Source of the DNA: Bacteroides sp.
GTDB lineage: Bacteria; Bacteroidota; Bacteroidia; Bacteroidales; P3
DNA: 64,000 nucleotides
Assembly (NCBI GenBank): GCA_023662825.1
Contig: JAMPIH010000004.1
Coordinates: 62,001-126,000, forward strand
Reading direction: 5' to 3'
Below are positions 1-8,377 of the stretch, in pieces (the stretch's first letter is position 1; every line of letters starts with the position of its first letter). The position numbers and the translations under genes are program-made. The notes under the pieces are model-generated. The model was not told the DNA's origin. It ran no database searches and saw only the letters and a list, made by a program, of their open reading frames with translations.

Positions 1-60
1 GCCTATATCGACTATATGAACATCTGGTCCGACTTCACGCAACGATTGCAAGGACTTTAA
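1..60 (+). CDS. 3' end of an unidentified gene (partial)
   Basis: An open frame enters from the left edge and ends at a TAA at 58-60, giving only 19 C-terminal residues. They include two aromatic-rich stretches but no recognisable motif. The next gene starts 12 bases later on the same strand, so the two are probably cotranscribed. No function can be assigned from this fragment. Confidence 0.5.
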   Translation, partial: AYIDYMNIWSDFTQRLQGL

Positions 61-72
61 AAAACCGTTTCC

Positions 73-1275
73 ATGCAGGATCCGAACCGTTTTCTGTTTA
101 AGAAGTACATCGCCCAGTCCTCCGATTTCGAACCTTTCTCCCTAGACATCGAGAAAGGCGAAGGCATTTACCTCTGGGACAAGGCCGGCAAGAAATACAT
201 CGACTTTATCTCCGGCATCTGCGTAAACAACGTGGGGCACCGTAACCCCGTGGTGATGAAGGCCATCGAGGAACAGATGCAGAAGTATCTGCACGTGATG
301 GTGTATGGTGAGTTCATCCAGCAGCCCCAGCTCGACCTGGCACAGGAGCTTTGCGCCGGCCTGCCCCCGCAGCTGCAGAAGATATTTTTACTCAATTCGG
401 GCTCGGAAGCCATCGAGGGGGCGATGAAACTGGCGCGGCTCTACAACCACCGTTCCCAGATCGTGTCTTTCTCGAACTCCTACCACGGCAGCACGATGGG
501 CGCCATGAGCGTGTTGGGCAACCCGCCCATCCGCCAACGTTTCGACCCGCTGCTGCCCGAACACCTTCTGCTGGAATACAACAACACGGCGCAACTGGAA
601 AACATCACCGAAAAGACCTGCTGCGTGGTGGCCGAGGTGATACAGTCGGGCGGCGGCATGCGCGAGGCCACGCCCGGATTCATGCAGGCGCTGCGCGAAC
701 GCTGCACACAGACCGGCACCCTGCTTATATTCGATGAGATACAAAGCGGTTTCGGACGCACGGGCAAACTCTTCGCGTTCGAGCACTACGGGGTCGTGCC
801 CGACATCCTCTGCCTGGCCAAGGGCATGGGCGGCGGCATGCCCATCGGCGCGTTTATCGCCAGCCCCGAACTGATGGAACTGCTCAATAACGAACACCCG
901 CTGATGGGGCACGCCTCCACCTTCGGCGGCCATCCGCTCAGCTGCGCATCCTCGCTAGCGGCGCTTAGGCTCATCCTGAGCCCGGTGGTATTGCCTAAGG
1001 TGGAAAGCAAGGGGCAACGCATACGCCGACACTTACAGGAATTGCCGCAAGTTCGCTCCGTTTCGGGAAAAGGATTATTTTTGGCGGCCCATTTCGGCAG
1101 CGAGGAGGCCACCGCCAAGGTGCAGGAACGCTGTATGGCAAACGGTTTCATTACGTTCTGGCTGTTGTTCAACCATACCGCGTTGGCACTCACCCCGCCG
1201 CTCACCTCCACGGACGAGGAAATCGACCTGGGCATGGAAATTTTTAAACGGTCGGTACGCGAAGCCGGCATTTAA
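73..1275 (+). CDS. Class III (acetylornithine/GABA-type) PLP aminotransferase
   Basis: A 400-residue PLP-dependent class III (fold type I) aminotransferase. The phosphate-binding SGSEA lies at about residues 109-113, the cofactor aspartate is Asp221 in the IFDEIQSGFGRTG stretch, and the Schiff-base lysine is Lys250 in CLAKGMGGG. Length and motifs fit the acetylornithine/4-aminobutyrate aminotransferase group; the exact amino donor cannot be told from motifs, and no arg genes are nearby to support an arginine role. It starts 12 bases after the preceding frame and is followed by riboflavin synthase 23 bases downstream, so it sits in a same-strand housekeeping run. Confidence 0.85.
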   Translation: MQDPNRFLFKKYIAQSSDFEPFSLDIEKGEGIYLWDKAGKKYIDFISGICVNNVGHRNPVVMKAIEEQMQKYLHVMVYGEFIQQPQLDLAQELCAGLPPQLQKIFLLNSGSEAIEGAMKLARLYNHRSQIVSFSNSYHGSTMGAMSVLGNPPIRQRFDPLLPEHLLLEYNNTAQLENITEKTCCVVAEVIQSGGGMREATPGFMQALRERCTQTGTLLIFDEIQSGFGRTGKLFAFEHYGVVPDILCLAKGMGGGMPIGAFIASPELMELLNNEHPLMGHASTFGGHPLSCASSLAALRLILSPVVLPKVESKGQRIRRHLQELPQVRSVSGKGLFLAAHFGSEEATAKVQERCMANGFITFWLLFNHTALALTPPLTSTDEEIDLGMEIFKRSVREAGI

Positions 1276-1298
1276 CGCAACACCTAAAACGTCATATC

Positions 1299-1928
1299 AT
1301 GTTTACAGGCATTGTAGAAAAGACTGCCAAAGTGGTGAAGATAGAACAGGAAGGTTCCAATTTTCACTTCACGCTCCAGACCCCCATCGCCGACGAGCTC
1401 AAGATAGACCAGAGCATGGCGCACAACGGGGTCTGCCTTACCGTGGTGAAGTTGTTTCCCGAACGGCAGCAATACACGGTTACCGCCATGGACGAAACCA
1501 TGAACCGCACCGACCTGCGCTTCTGGCAGGTGGGAACGGAAGTGAACTTAGAGCGCTCCATGCCGATGGACGGACGCTTCGACGGGCATATCGTGCAAGG
1601 ACACGTGGACAGGACCGCCGTATGCCAAAAGGTGGAGACCTTAGACGGCAGCTGGAAGTTCCACTTTACCTTTGAACCGGGCAAGGTTGAAAACGGCGAG
1701 GTGCCTCCCTTTACGGTAGAGAAAGGTTCGATCTGCGTCAACGGCGTAAGCCTTACCGTGGTCGATTCCCAACCGGGCCTGTTCTCGGTGGCCATCATTC
1801 CCTACACGTTCGCAGAAACCAACTTTCACAACATCAAGGCAGGAAGCACGGTGAACATCGAGTTCGACGTGCTGGGCAAGTACGTTTCCCGTCTTTTTGC
1901 CGAATACATGAAACAACAAGGAAAATAA
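1299..1928 (+). CDS. ribE: Riboflavin synthase, alpha subunit
   Basis: A 209-residue protein beginning with the hallmark MFTGIVE. It has the two tandem lumazine-binding repeats of riboflavin synthase: the second repeat restarts near residue 98 with a FDGHIVQGHVD stretch and later carries GVSLTVV, mirroring GVCLTVV in the first repeat. The enzyme dismutates two molecules of 6,7-dimethyl-8-ribityllumazine to riboflavin in the cytosol. The other rib genes are not in the window. The gene lies between the aminotransferase and ddl on the same strand with short gaps. Confidence 0.95.
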   Translation: MFTGIVEKTAKVVKIEQEGSNFHFTLQTPIADELKIDQSMAHNGVCLTVVKLFPERQQYTVTAMDETMNRTDLRFWQVGTEVNLERSMPMDGRFDGHIVQGHVDRTAVCQKVETLDGSWKFHFTFEPGKVENGEVPPFTVEKGSICVNGVSLTVVDSQPGLFSVAIIPYTFAETNFHNIKAGSTVNIEFDVLGKYVSRLFAEYMKQQGK

Positions 1929-1941
1929 GTCTCTTTTCGCA

Positions 1942-2922
1942 ATGAAGACCAAGAAGAACATTGCCTTGGTGTGCGGTGGCTACTCCAAGGAAAGCGTTAT
2001 TTCGGTGATGGGTGCCGAATCGATAGAGAAGCACATCCCCACCGACCGTTACCGGGTTTTTAAGATTGTGATCGAACCCAACCGCTGGTACTACAAATCG
2101 CCCGACGGGGGAACCGAGGAAGTGGACCGCAACAACTTTACCTTAGCCGGGAACATACACTTCGACCTGGCCTACATCAACATTCACGGCACGCCGGGCG
2201 AAAACGGCCTGTTGCAGAGCTATTTCGACATGCTGCACATTCCCTACACCACCTGCAACGCCTGCACCTCCGCCCTTACCTTCCACAAATTCTTCTGCAA
2301 CTCGGTATTGGCGCACCACGGCGTGCGGGTAGCCGATTCGGTACGCCTGTTCCGCCACGAGAAATACGATGTGGAGGAAATCGGCAGGCGCCTGGGGTTC
2401 CCCTGTTTCGTAAAGCCCAACGCCGAAGGTTCCAGCATAGGCGTAAGCAAGGTAAAGCAGGTTGAAGACCTGCAGGAAGCCATCGAGAAGGCGTTCGGCG
2501 AAGACAAGGAAGTGATGGTGGAAAGATTTATCGACGGCAAGGAATACTCCTGCGGACTGATGCGCTTCAAGGGCGAACTGCTCGTGTTTCCGCTGGCGGC
2601 CATCGTTCCCAAGAAGGACTTTTTCGACTATGAGGCCAAATACCAGGGGGCTTCCGACGAAATCGTGCCGGCGCCTGTAGCGCCCGGACTGGCGGCCGAA
2701 ATCGGCGAGATCGCCAAGAAGGTATATCACCTGCTGAATTGCAGCGGCGTGGTGCGTTGCGACTTTATCGTGGAAGAGAGCACGCAGAAACCCTATTTTC
2801 TCGAGGTGAACACAACCCCCGGCCAGTCGGAAGAAAGCATCGTGCCAAAACAGGTGCGGCAGATGGGCTGGAGTCTGGAAGAATTCTACACCAACGTAAT
2901 CGAAGAGGCGCTCAACAGATAA
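1942..2922 (+). CDS. ddl: D-alanine--D-alanine ligase
   Basis: A 326-residue ATP-grasp ligase that makes the D-Ala-D-Ala dipeptide for peptidoglycan. The N-terminal Rossmann part contains the NIHGTPGENG stretch at about 72-81. The ATP-grasp core carries FVKPNAEGSSIGVSKV, and the Mg-binding end EVNTTPGQSEESIVP is near the C-terminus. Length is close to the family norm. The start is 13 bases after ribE. The downstream gene is convergent and ends 33 bases away; no clear terminator hairpin is visible in that gap. Confidence 0.95.
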   Translation: MKTKKNIALVCGGYSKESVISVMGAESIEKHIPTDRYRVFKIVIEPNRWYYKSPDGGTEEVDRNNFTLAGNIHFDLAYINIHGTPGENGLLQSYFDMLHIPYTTCNACTSALTFHKFFCNSVLAHHGVRVADSVRLFRHEKYDVEEIGRRLGFPCFVKPNAEGSSIGVSKVKQVEDLQEAIEKAFGEDKEVMVERFIDGKEYSCGLMRFKGELLVFPLAAIVPKKDFFDYEAKYQGASDEIVPAPVAPGLAAEIGEIAKKVYHLLNCSGVVRCDFIVEESTQKPYFLEVNTTPGQSEESIVPKQVRQMGWSLEEFYTNVIEEALNR

Positions 2923-2955
2923 GGGTCGTTTCCAGCAAACTCTTCTAAGCAGGCA

Positions 2956-3867
2956 TTACCTTACGCGTATCGTGGTGCCTGCTTTTATTTTGCTGCTCTT
3001 CATATTGTTGAGGATGCGGATCTGGTTTACCGAAGTACGGTACTTGCGGGCGATCGAACTGAGTGTCTCGCCCTGGCGTATGCGGTGGTAGCGCGCACCC
3101 GATGAAGAGGATCCGTAAAGCGTTTCCTTGCAAATCGGGAATTTATCGCGAATCAGGCAATACTCCACAAAATCGATCAGGTACTGCGCATCGATGGGCG
3201 CACCCAGATAACGCACCTCAAAGTGGAGGTGGGAACCCCGGCTGCGGCCCGTATTGCCGCCCAGACCGATGGGGTCGCCCGACTTGACCACATGGTTGGG
3301 CTGCACCAGCAACTGGCTCATATGGGCGTAGTAGGTTTCCAGCCCGTTCTTATGGAAGAGGATCACGATATTACCGTAGGAGTAGTTACGCTGGGCGATA
3401 CGCACGATGCCGTCGAAAGCCGCCCGTATCGTGTCGCCTGTGCGCAGCCCCACGTCGGTGCCGTAGTGCATCCTGCCCCAGCGGAAACCGAAGGGCGAGG
3501 TGAGCCGCCCCTTGAACGGATGCGTATAGACGCCGGCCGAATCCAGGAGGGTGATCCACACGGTATCGTTGCCGCTGATCACATCGTCGGGGTGGCGGTA
3601 ATGCAACACATTGGGGTTAAACGAGGTATAGGCGAAATTCTCGCGCAGCTGCCACAGTTCCTCTATTTCTTCCTCCTCCACCTCGCGCTGCCAGAGATGG
3701 TACATCACCGAACTGTCGTCGCGGCTCTCGTACACATCCTCGAACACAATGCCGGCATACGGATTGGGTATATACAGCGCCGTATCGGAAAGCACCGAGG
3801 CACGCAACCCGCCCCCCAAGAGGATAAAAAACAACAATATACTTATTTTCAACAGAATACACTTCAT
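2956..3867 (-). CDS. M23 (LytM-type) metallopeptidase with C-terminal LysM
   Basis: A 303-residue exported cell-wall hydrolase. I placed the start at 3867 because the residues that follow form a lysine-flanked hydrophobic signal peptide; the open frame continues far upstream only as antisense to btuF. The peptidase domain shows the zinc motifs H-x3-D (HYGTD) and HxH (HLHFEV). A LysM domain occupies the last roughly 45 residues (YHRIRQGETLSSIARKYRTS). It probably cleaves or remodels peptidoglycan cross-links in the periplasm. It is divergent from the BtuF-like gene. All catalytic zinc ligands appear to be present, so an active enzyme rather than an EnvC/NlpD-type inactive activator is likely. 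Confidence 0.9.
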   Translation of the reverse strand: MKCILLKISILLFFILLGGGLRASVLSDTALYIPNPYAGIVFEDVYESRDDSSVMYHLWQREVEEEEIEELWQLRENFAYTSFNPNVLHYRHPDDVISGNDTVWITLLDSAGVYTHPFKGRLTSPFGFRWGRMHYGTDVGLRTGDTIRAAFDGIVRIAQRNYSYGNIVILFHKNGLETYYAHMSQLLVQPNHVVKSGDPIGLGGNTGRSRGSHLHFEVRYLGAPIDAQYLIDFVEYCLIRDKFPICKETLYGSSSSGARYHRIRQGETLSSIARKYRTSVNQIRILNNMKSSKIKAGTTIRVR

Positions 3868-3933
3868 CGTGGCGGCTTCTCTATTGTTAAAGGCGTGTAA
3901 AGGTACAAAAAACCGCTTTTCCGTTAATTTGGC

Positions 3934-3941
3934 TACTTTTG
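3934..3941 (+). promoter_or_regulatory. -7 promoter box for the BtuFCD-type operon
   Basis: TACTTTTG fits the Bacteroidota -7 consensus TAnnTTTG. It ends 4 bases before the ATG at 3946, which predicts a leaderless or nearly leaderless transcript. No good TTTG -33 box is visible at the right distance. Confidence 0.5.
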
Positions 3942-3945
3942 TTTT

Positions 3946-4785
3946 ATGAAAAACCTTCTGCGTACCGGAATCCTTTTCCTGCTGTGCCTTATGGCCAACA
4001 GCGCGGGCGTCGAGCAACAAGCCCCGCGCATCGTCTCGCTCTCCCCCTCCATCACCGCCACCCTGCAGCAGATAGGCGCCGACAACGCCATCGTGGGGCG
4101 GACCACCTACTGCCCGGCGCCTTTGGACGGCCGTTCCAATGTTACGGTGGGCAACGTTATGGAAACCAACATCGAACAGATTATCGGGCTGAAACCCGAC
4201 ATCGTGTTCTGCATGGCCTTCACCAAAGCCGAGACCATCGACAGGCTCAGGAAATTCGGCATTACGGTAAAGGAGTACCGCACCCCGAAGAACTTCGACG
4301 AAATCTGCGGACAGACCGTGGAGATAGGCCATTGGGCGGGCATCGAGAAACAGGCCCTGGCCTTTGTGCTGGCCGAACGCCAGAAAGTGGAGGCGATTAA
4401 AGACGAGTTCACCAGCCGGCCTCCGTTCGCGCAACCGCCCGCCGTGTTCTTTCAGATCGGCGACAATCCGGTGTTTCCCGTTATCGAAGACACGTACATG
4501 AACCAGTACCTTACCTTCCTGGGGCTCGACAATATAATAAAGGAATACAAGGGAGGCGGCATTTCGCGCGAGTACGTGGTGGCGAAGAATCCTGAACTCA
4601 TGTTTATTAGCCGCATGTCGGGCATGGGAGAAGAAGCGGCTGCCTACTGGAAGCAATTTCCCTCCATACGCGCCGTGAAGAACCACCGTATCCTGATGGT
4701 GGACGATACGGAAGCCTGCTGTCCCACCCCGCTCTATTTCCGCAAGACCCTGGAATTCTTGGCCGATTACCTGCGTAAACTGTAG
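3946..4785 (+). CDS. ABC importer substrate-binding protein (BtuF/FepB type)
   Basis: A 279-residue periplasmic binding protein of the helical-backbone metal-receptor (BtuF/FhuD/FepB) superfamily. A signal peptide covers about residues 1-20. The mature start has the family stretch PRIVSLSPSIT, followed by the MNIEQIIGLKPDIVF-like segment. It is the first gene of a three-gene importer with a permease 6 bases downstream and an ATPase overlapping the permease. The ligand (cobalamin, haem or ferric siderophore) cannot be decided; no cobalamin riboswitch fits in the 78-base upstream gap and no TonB receptor lies nearby. Confidence 0.85.
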   Translation: MKNLLRTGILFLLCLMANSAGVEQQAPRIVSLSPSITATLQQIGADNAIVGRTTYCPAPLDGRSNVTVGNVMETNIEQIIGLKPDIVFCMAFTKAETIDRLRKFGITVKEYRTPKNFDEICGQTVEIGHWAGIEKQALAFVLAERQKVEAIKDEFTSRPPFAQPPAVFFQIGDNPVFPVIEDTYMNQYLTFLGLDNIIKEYKGGGISREYVVAKNPELMFISRMSGMGEEAAAYWKQFPSIRAVKNHRILMVDDTEACCPTPLYFRKTLEFLADYLRKL

Positions 4786-4791
4786 CGTTCC

Positions 4792-5775
4792 ATGGGCAAA
4801 CGTTTCTTTTTCCAGCTGTTTTCTGCATCGTTGCTGTTGCTGCTTTGCTTTTTTTTCTCGCTTTCGTGGGGAGAAAGCCCGCTGTTTCCGTGGCAATGGG
4901 GCGGCATGGAGAAAGACGGCTTGGAAATGGCCATCATCCGCCATATCCGCCTGCCCCGCAGCCTTACCGCCCTCTGCATAGGCGGCATGCTGTCGATGTC
5001 GGGCTGCCTGCTGCAGGGACTGTTCAAGAACCCGCTGGTGGAGCCTTACACCCTGGGCATTTCGGGCGGCGCCTCCTTAGGCGTGGCCTTGGCGGTGGTG
5101 CTGGGCGTGTCGCCGGCACTCGGTTTCTGGGGCATCGGAAGCTTCGCCTTTGCCGGCGCCATAGCCGTAAGCGTGCTGATCTTGTTCTACGGGCGTTCCC
5201 GCCACGGCATCGGCAACCTGCTGCTGGCCGGCATCATGACCGGCATCCTCTGTTCGTCGGGCACCACGCTGCTCATGAGCCTTTCCTCGCCCCAGGACAT
5301 GACCCGCATCCTCTATTGGACCATGGGCTCCCTCGAAAGCAACGATATGCACCGCAGCCTGATCCTGTGCGTGTTCGCGGGGGCCGGACTGGCTGCGGGC
5401 GTGCTGATCTCCCAACGGGTGAACCTGCTCTCGGCAGGCTCCCGCAACGCCCGCCTGATGGGCGTGAACACGGCGGTACTGGTGCCGGCCTTGTTGATAC
5501 TCACCTCGCTGCTGACGGCCGTAAGCACGGCCCAGACGGGCATTATCGGCTTCGTGGGGCTGATCGTGCCGCATATACTGCGCCGCCTGTGCGGCAACGA
5601 CTACCGGCTGCTGGTTCCCCTTTCGTTTCTCGGCGGCGGAATCTTCCTGCTGCTGTGCGACCTGATCGCCCGCAGCATCATCGCTCCCTCCCAGCTGCCC
5701 ATCGGCGTGGTAAGCGGCATACTGGGCGGCTCGGTATTCATCTATCTGCTGTTACGCAAAAACAAGGAAGCATGA
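4792..5775 (+). CDS. FecCD/BtuC-family ABC transporter permease
   Basis: A 327-residue inner-membrane protein with about nine to ten hydrophobic segments. It has the FecCD signatures LGISGGASLGVALAV and GIIGFVGLIVPHILRRLCG, the latter being the coupling-helix region that contacts the ATPase. It forms the translocation channel for the binding protein encoded just upstream. It overlaps the ATPase gene by ATGA at 5772-5775, which indicates translational coupling. Confidence 0.92.
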   Translation: MGKRFFFQLFSASLLLLLCFFFSLSWGESPLFPWQWGGMEKDGLEMAIIRHIRLPRSLTALCIGGMLSMSGCLLQGLFKNPLVEPYTLGISGGASLGVALAVVLGVSPALGFWGIGSFAFAGAIAVSVLILFYGRSRHGIGNLLLAGIMTGILCSSGTTLLMSLSSPQDMTRILYWTMGSLESNDMHRSLILCVFAGAGLAAGVLISQRVNLLSAGSRNARLMGVNTAVLVPALLILTSLLTAVSTAQTGIIGFVGLIVPHILRRLCGNDYRLLVPLSFLGGGIFLLLCDLIARSIIAPSQLPIGVVSGILGGSVFIYLLLRKNKEA

Positions 5776-6557
5776 ACCGGGATTTACTCTGTGTGGAACA
5801 CCTTTGCGCCCGCTATCCGGGCGGTTTCGAGCTGCGGGACATTTCATTCTGCCTGCCATCGGGCTGCATTACCGGCGTTATCGGCCCCAACGGTTCGGGC
5901 AAAAGCACGCTGATAAACGCGCTCTGCCGCGAAATCCCCGCCACGGGTTCCGTATCGGCCGACGGCAAAGACTTCTGGGCGATGCCGGTTCGCCAACGCG
6001 CCCGCATGCTGGCCGCCGTGCCGCAATCCATCGAGAAACTGCCGATACCGCTTATGGATTTCGTTCTGATGGGACGGACACCCTTCAAGAAATGGTACGA
6101 ACTCTCCCATTCGCAAGCCGACCGACAGGAAGCGGTCAAGCATTTAGAAGAAACCGGATTATCGCGCTTCAACCCCTACCGCAAGCGGATAGACGAACTG
6201 AGCGGGGGCGAACGCCAACTGGCCGCCATCGCGCGCGCCCTGTGCCAGCAGGCGCGCATCCTGCTGTTGGACGAACCCACGGCCAACCTCGATCTGGCGC
6301 ATCAGGTAAAGATACTGCGCACGGTACGCCACATCACGAAACAGAACGATGCCGCCACGCTGCTGGTGATACACGACATCAATCTGGCCGCCGCCTTCTG
6401 CGACTTCCTGATTTGTCTGGACAACGGCCGGATTGCCGCCCATGGAAGCGTGGCCGAAATACTGGATAGGGAGCGCTTGGAAAGCATATACAAAACGCCG
6501 CTCTGCATAGGCTCTCACCCGCAAAACGGCGTTCCAGTGGTATTTCCCGTTTATTGA
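5772..6557 (+). CDS. ABC transporter ATP-binding protein (BtuD/FecE type)
   Basis: A 261-residue nucleotide-binding subunit. Walker A GPNGSGKST is at residues 38-46, the signature LSGGERQ and Walker B ILLLDEP follow, and the H-loop lies in LLVIHDINLAAAFCD. The start at 5772 is chosen from the 4-base overlap with the permease stop and from homology of the N-terminus; the frame is open further upstream only because it runs through the permease gene. It completes the importer with the binding protein and permease. Convergent with the Lys-rich gene, 17 bases away. Confidence 0.93.
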   Translation: MNRDLLCVEHLCARYPGGFELRDISFCLPSGCITGVIGPNGSGKSTLINALCREIPATGSVSADGKDFWAMPVRQRARMLAAVPQSIEKLPIPLMDFVLMGRTPFKKWYELSHSQADRQEAVKHLEETGLSRFNPYRKRIDELSGGERQLAAIARALCQQARILLLDEPTANLDLAHQVKILRTVRHITKQNDAATLLVIHDINLAAAFCDFLICLDNGRIAAHGSVAEILDRERLESIYKTPLCIGSHPQNGVPVVFPVY

Positions 6558-6574
6558 ATTCTCTAAAAGAATGA

Positions 6575-7300
6575 CTACATAGGATCCGATGCATCGTCGG
6601 CAAGGCTGTCCGCCAGATCGTTTACATCGGGACCGCCCTTTTCGTTCACGTTTTCTTCGCCTTCCACTTCTTCGCCCGGCATATCCGAATCATAGTCTTC
6701 ATCGATGCCCATATCCACGTTCACATCCACCTTTATCAGATAATCGGCTTCGGGCGTATATAAGCCCACCGCATAAAAGGCATCGCCATTGGGTTTGGGG
6801 TAACGCAACACATAATCGGCATAGCCTTCCGGATAACGTTCGTCGAACAAGGCCTTGATTTCGGGCGTCATCTTGTCATAACTGATAATGCGGCAGAGTT
6901 TTTTCTGAGCCGGCGCCGTGGTTTTCCCGGCCGGTTCTTCTTTCTTTGCGGGAAGCGATTTGGCAGGCGCAGCCTTGACGGGCGTTTCCTTTACGGTAGC
7001 CTTGGGCTGGGGTTTGGAGGGTACGGGAACCGCCGCCTTCTTTACTTCGGACTTCTTGGCAACCGGTTTCTGAACCGTCTTTTTAGGCTCGGGCTTCTTG
7101 GCGACGGGCTTGCTTGCCGTAGGTTTCTTCACTTCCTTCTTGGCTGCCGCCGGTTTTGCAGCCGTCGTTGTCTTCTTGGGGGCGGATTTGGCCGGTTTTT
7201 CCGCAACTTTGGCAGCCGAGGCCGCCTTAGCCGTTTTCTTTACATCCTTGACGGGTTTGGCCGCCTTGGTTGTCTTGCTTTCGCTTTTCTTTGTTGCCAT
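6575..7300 (-). CDS. Lys/Ala/Pro-rich histone-H1-like protein with acidic tail
   Basis: A 241-residue protein. Residues 1-130 are almost entirely Lys, Ala, Pro, Thr and Val in KKP/AKP repeats, like the tail of eukaryotic histone H1 or the bacterial AlgR3/Hc-type proteins. Then comes a compact segment (about 133-195, CRIISYDKMTPEIKALF onward, rich in Tyr and Pro) and an Asp/Glu-rich tail of about 45 residues. There is no signal peptide or membrane segment. A DNA- or RNA-binding, chromatin-like role is an inference from composition only. Simple-repeat codons make this region prone to length variation. It is divergent from the MORN-repeat gene. Confidence 0.75.
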   Translation of the reverse strand: MATKKSESKTTKAAKPVKDVKKTAKAASAAKVAEKPAKSAPKKTTTAAKPAAAKKEVKKPTASKPVAKKPEPKKTVQKPVAKKSEVKKAAVPVPSKPQPKATVKETPVKAAPAKSLPAKKEEPAGKTTAPAQKKLCRIISYDKMTPEIKALFDERYPEGYADYVLRYPKPNGDAFYAVGLYTPEADYLIKVDVNVDMGIDEDYDSDMPGEEVEGEENVNEKGGPDVNDLADSLADDASDPM

Positions 7301-7386
7301 ATCAAATAACTATGCCTGCATCGCAACAGGAACCGAGGTGCAAAGAAAGTAATTTTTCCATAAAAAAAAATAGTTTTTCGCCAAGA

Positions 7387-7417
7387 TTTGAGTTTATGGC
7401 AGGTATTGTTACCTTTG
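7387..7417 (+). promoter_or_regulatory. Promoter of the MORN-repeat gene
   Basis: TTTG at 7387-7390 and TACCTTTG at 7410-7417 are separated by 19 bases, matching the Bacteroidota sigma-ABfr consensus. Transcription would start near 7424, which supports the ATG at 7442 over the in-frame start at 7388 that lies inside the promoter. Confidence 0.7.
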
Positions 7418-7441
7418 CGCTCGGTCAAAAGCAAGAAAGAC

Positions 7442-8284
7442 ATGGAGAAAAAGATTTACAGCGACGGCTCGTATGTAATCCGCGAGTATTGGGAAAACGG
7501 GCATATCCGTAAGGAAAACCGCTACAATCCGAACGGCAAGTTAGACGGAGTGTGCCACTTCTGGTACGACAACGGGCAGCTGATGCGCCACGCCTTTTAT
7601 GTAAACGGTCTGGAAGAAGGCGTTGTAAAGCAATGCCATGCCGACGGCAAGACCAGCTCCGAAGAAACCTACGTGCACGGCAAGCTCAACGGGCCCTGCA
7701 AGATGTGGAACGAACGCGGGCAACTCTACAAGGAAACCTTTTACGAGAACGACCGTCAGATCTACGGTATATTGCACGAATATCACGAAAACGGCAAGCT
7801 GTTGCGCAACAAGATGCTGCGTGACGAACAGCCGCACGGCATCTGCCAGGAATACTACGACAACGGGCAGGTGTGCGAGGAAACCATCTACGAAGAGGGC
7901 CTGCGTGAAGGGATTTCCCGCAAATGGGGTGCGCACGGCCGTCTGATCGAGGTGAAGTCCTACAAGAACGACCTGCTGGAAGGCGAATACAAATGGTGGA
8001 GCCGCGAGGGCATCGTGCTGATCGAGGCCTGCTACCACGAGGGTCTGCTGCAAGGGGTATGCAAGCGGTATTACGAAGACGGACAACTGGAGTTTGAAGA
8101 AAACTACGAGAACGGGAAGCTGCACGGCATCCGCAGGACCTATTACGAAAACGGGAAATTGAGAACGGAAGAAAACTACGTGAACGGCGAGCAGCAGGGC
8201 CCGCAACGTATGTGGAACAAAAACGGTAAGCTCAAGAAAGAGTTCGTGATCGACAGCAGTATAGGCTCGACCGCGAAATTTTAA
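7442..8284 (+). CDS. MORN-repeat (YwqK-type) protein
   Basis: A 280-residue protein built from about eleven copies of a 23-24-residue MORN-like unit with the pattern YYENGKL-x-G. No signal peptide, membrane segment or catalytic motif is seen. Databases often label such proteins YwqK-type antitoxins, but that name derives from a Bacillus locus; no toxin partner lies nearby, so I do not adopt it. The repeats would form an extended beta-hairpin sheet, typically a protein- or membrane-binding scaffold. The start is set by the promoter 25 bases upstream. It is followed 17 bases later by tRNA-Pro. Confidence 0.85.
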   Translation: MEKKIYSDGSYVIREYWENGHIRKENRYNPNGKLDGVCHFWYDNGQLMRHAFYVNGLEEGVVKQCHADGKTSSEETYVHGKLNGPCKMWNERGQLYKETFYENDRQIYGILHEYHENGKLLRNKMLRDEQPHGICQEYYDNGQVCEETIYEEGLREGISRKWGAHGRLIEVKSYKNDLLEGEYKWWSREGIVLIEACYHEGLLQGVCKRYYEDGQLEFEENYENGKLHGIRRTYYENGKLRTEENYVNGEQQGPQRMWNKNGKLKKEFVIDSSIGSTAKF

Positions 8285-8292
8285 TACCTTTG
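8285..8292 (+). promoter_or_regulatory. -7 box for tRNA-Pro and cstA
   Basis: TACCTTTG begins immediately after the MORN gene's stop codon and ends 9 bases before the first base of tRNA-Pro. It is the only promoter-like signal between the MORN gene and cstA, so the tRNA and cstA probably share it. No clear -33 box is visible. Confidence 0.55.
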
Positions 8293-8301
8293 CCGAAGTT
8301 T

Positions 8302-8375
<74 letters not shown>

Positions 8376-8377
8376 CT

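Noticed and set aside
3868..3945. Cobalamin riboswitch upstream of the BtuFCD-like operon
   Set aside because: The 78-base divergent gap is too short and the promoter lies 4 bases from the start codon.
3868..4944. Upstream extension of the M23 peptidase frame on the minus strand
   Set aside because: The extension lies antisense to the BtuF-like gene; a signal peptide at 3867 gives the natural start.
4845..5771. Upstream extension of the BtuD-like ATPase frame
   Set aside because: It runs through the permease gene in another frame and its residues are Arg/His/Pro-rich noise. The ATGA overlap start at 5772 fits family length.
7442..8284. YwqK antitoxin of a toxin-antitoxin pair
   Set aside because: No toxin-like gene is adjacent; the neighbours are a tRNA and a Lys-rich protein. 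MORN repeats alone do not show antitoxin function.
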